Assembly: GCA_902599605.1 (NCBI GenBank)
Contig: CACKFV010000007.1
Location: 1 to 57,649, forward strand
Length of the DNA stretch: 57,649 bases
DNA from: an uncultured Pelagibacteraceae bacterium
GTDB taxonomy: Bacteria > Pseudomonadota > Alphaproteobacteria > Pelagibacterales > Pelagibacteraceae
Direction: 5' to 3'
In this document: positions 57,330 to 57,649 of the stretch, one piece after another
Layout: every line of letters begins with the position of its first letter
Numbering within the stretch: the first letter of the stretch is position 1
Program-made: the position numbers and the translations under genes
The notes under the pieces: model-generated
Databases searched by the model: none
Seen by the model: the letters and a program-made list of their open reading frames with translations, nothing else
What the model was told of the DNA's origin: nothing

Positions 57330-57649
57330 AGAAGAAAGATTAAAAAAAAGACATAGTGCTGAAAAAAGATTTAGATTTTATGGATTAGCATCCATTTTTG
57401 TTGCTTTACTTTTTGTACTTATTTTGGTTCAAAACATATTTTCAAAAGGAAGTTCAGCATTTAAAAAAACAGTTATAAAAACTGAAGTTTTTTATAATCA
57501 AGAGCTACTAGAATTAAAAAATGGGGCTTCAGAAAAAGATATTATAAATGCAGATTTTTATGAGGTTATGATTGAAAGTCTAATTAAATCATTTCCTGCA
57601 AAAAATATAGACGAAGAAAATGAACTCATAAGATTATTCAGTGCTGATG
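57322..57649 (+). CDS. pstA: Phosphate ABC transporter permease PstA, 5' part (runs off window)
   Basis: ATG at 57322 opens a frame that stays open to the last base (109 codons visible). The translation starts MTKEERLKKRHSAEKRFRFY, then a membrane helix (about residues 23-48, GLASIFVALLFVLILVQNIF). A periplasmic-type segment with ELKNGASEKDIINADFYEVM follows, resembling the N-terminal extension (DUF3333 type) of alphaproteobacterial PstA. The transport domain lies beyond the window. The call rests on this and on its position after pstC. Confidence 0.82.
   Translation, partial: MTKEERLKKRHSAEKRFRFYGLASIFVALLFVLILVQNIFSKGSSAFKKTVIKTEVFYNQELLELKNGASEKDIINADFYEVMIESLIKSFPAKNIDEENELIRLFSAD

Overview
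The window is an extremely AT-rich, gene-dense stretch of alphaproteobacterial core genome. It looks like the SAR11 clade (Candidatus Pelagibacter or a close relative). The grounds are the very low G+C content, the near absence of intergenic DNA, the AAA/ATT/TTA-biased codons, and gene order: coaX-rnj-DUF1467-proS-lolCD-dnaE, rpsB-tsf-frr-uppS-cdsA-dxr-bamA, ppiD-trpEGDC-lexA-gltX, tpiA-secG-pyrG-kdsA-eno-ftsB-lipA, ispDF/ntrYX-trkAH, aapJQMP and phoR-pstSCA. No insertion sequence, prophage, CRISPR array or clear horizontally acquired island was seen. I found no wholly new system. The interest lies in streamlining losses inside conserved operons, altered regulatory proteins and several cis-regulatory elements.

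Layout. Bases 1-9016 (+): end of type III pantothenate kinase, RNase J, a small membrane protein, prolyl-tRNA synthetase, the LolC/D lipoprotein exporter and the replicative polymerase DnaE. Bases 9017-20765 (+): an rpsB leader RNA, then translation factors (S2, EF-Ts, RRF), isoprenoid and phospholipid precursors (UppS, CdsA, Dxr), outer-membrane assembly (BamA, Skp) and the lipid A pathway (FabZ, LpxD, LpxA, LpxI, LpxB). Bases 20742-28150 (-): gltX, lexA with its own SOS box, trpC, trpD, trpG, trpE and a PpiD-like periplasmic chaperone. Bases 28207-34616 (+): TpiA, SecG, CTP synthase, KdsA, enolase, FtsB, LipA and a Coq10-type protein. Bases 34599-36664 (-): CinA/PncC, PgpA, IspDF. Bases 36698-42598 (+): the NtrY/NtrX two-component pair with TrkA/TrkH potassium uptake. 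Bases 42624-47119 (+): tRNA-Arg and the general amino-acid ABC transporter. Bases 47289-47980: a small XRE regulator and, on the minus strand, tRNA-Asn and tRNA-Cys. Bases 47981-57649 (+): ValS, IlvD, a GDP-mannose pyrophosphorylase, PhoR, then a Pho box and pstS, pstC and the 5' part of pstA.

How the parts fit. Much of the window builds the envelope: dxr, ispDF and uppS give the polyprenyl carrier; cdsA and pgpA act on phospholipids; fabZ, lpx genes and kdsA make lipid A-Kdo; bamA, skp, ppiD and lolCD assemble the outer membrane. The nutrient modules (aap, pst) fit a marine oligotroph. Both share one design: an abundant periplasmic binding-protein gene followed by a terminator-like hairpin before the permease genes. 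Most neighbouring genes overlap by 1, 4 or 8 bases (TAATG, ATGA, ATGNNTAA), implying translational coupling. All functions come from reading motifs and gene order by eye; no database search was run.
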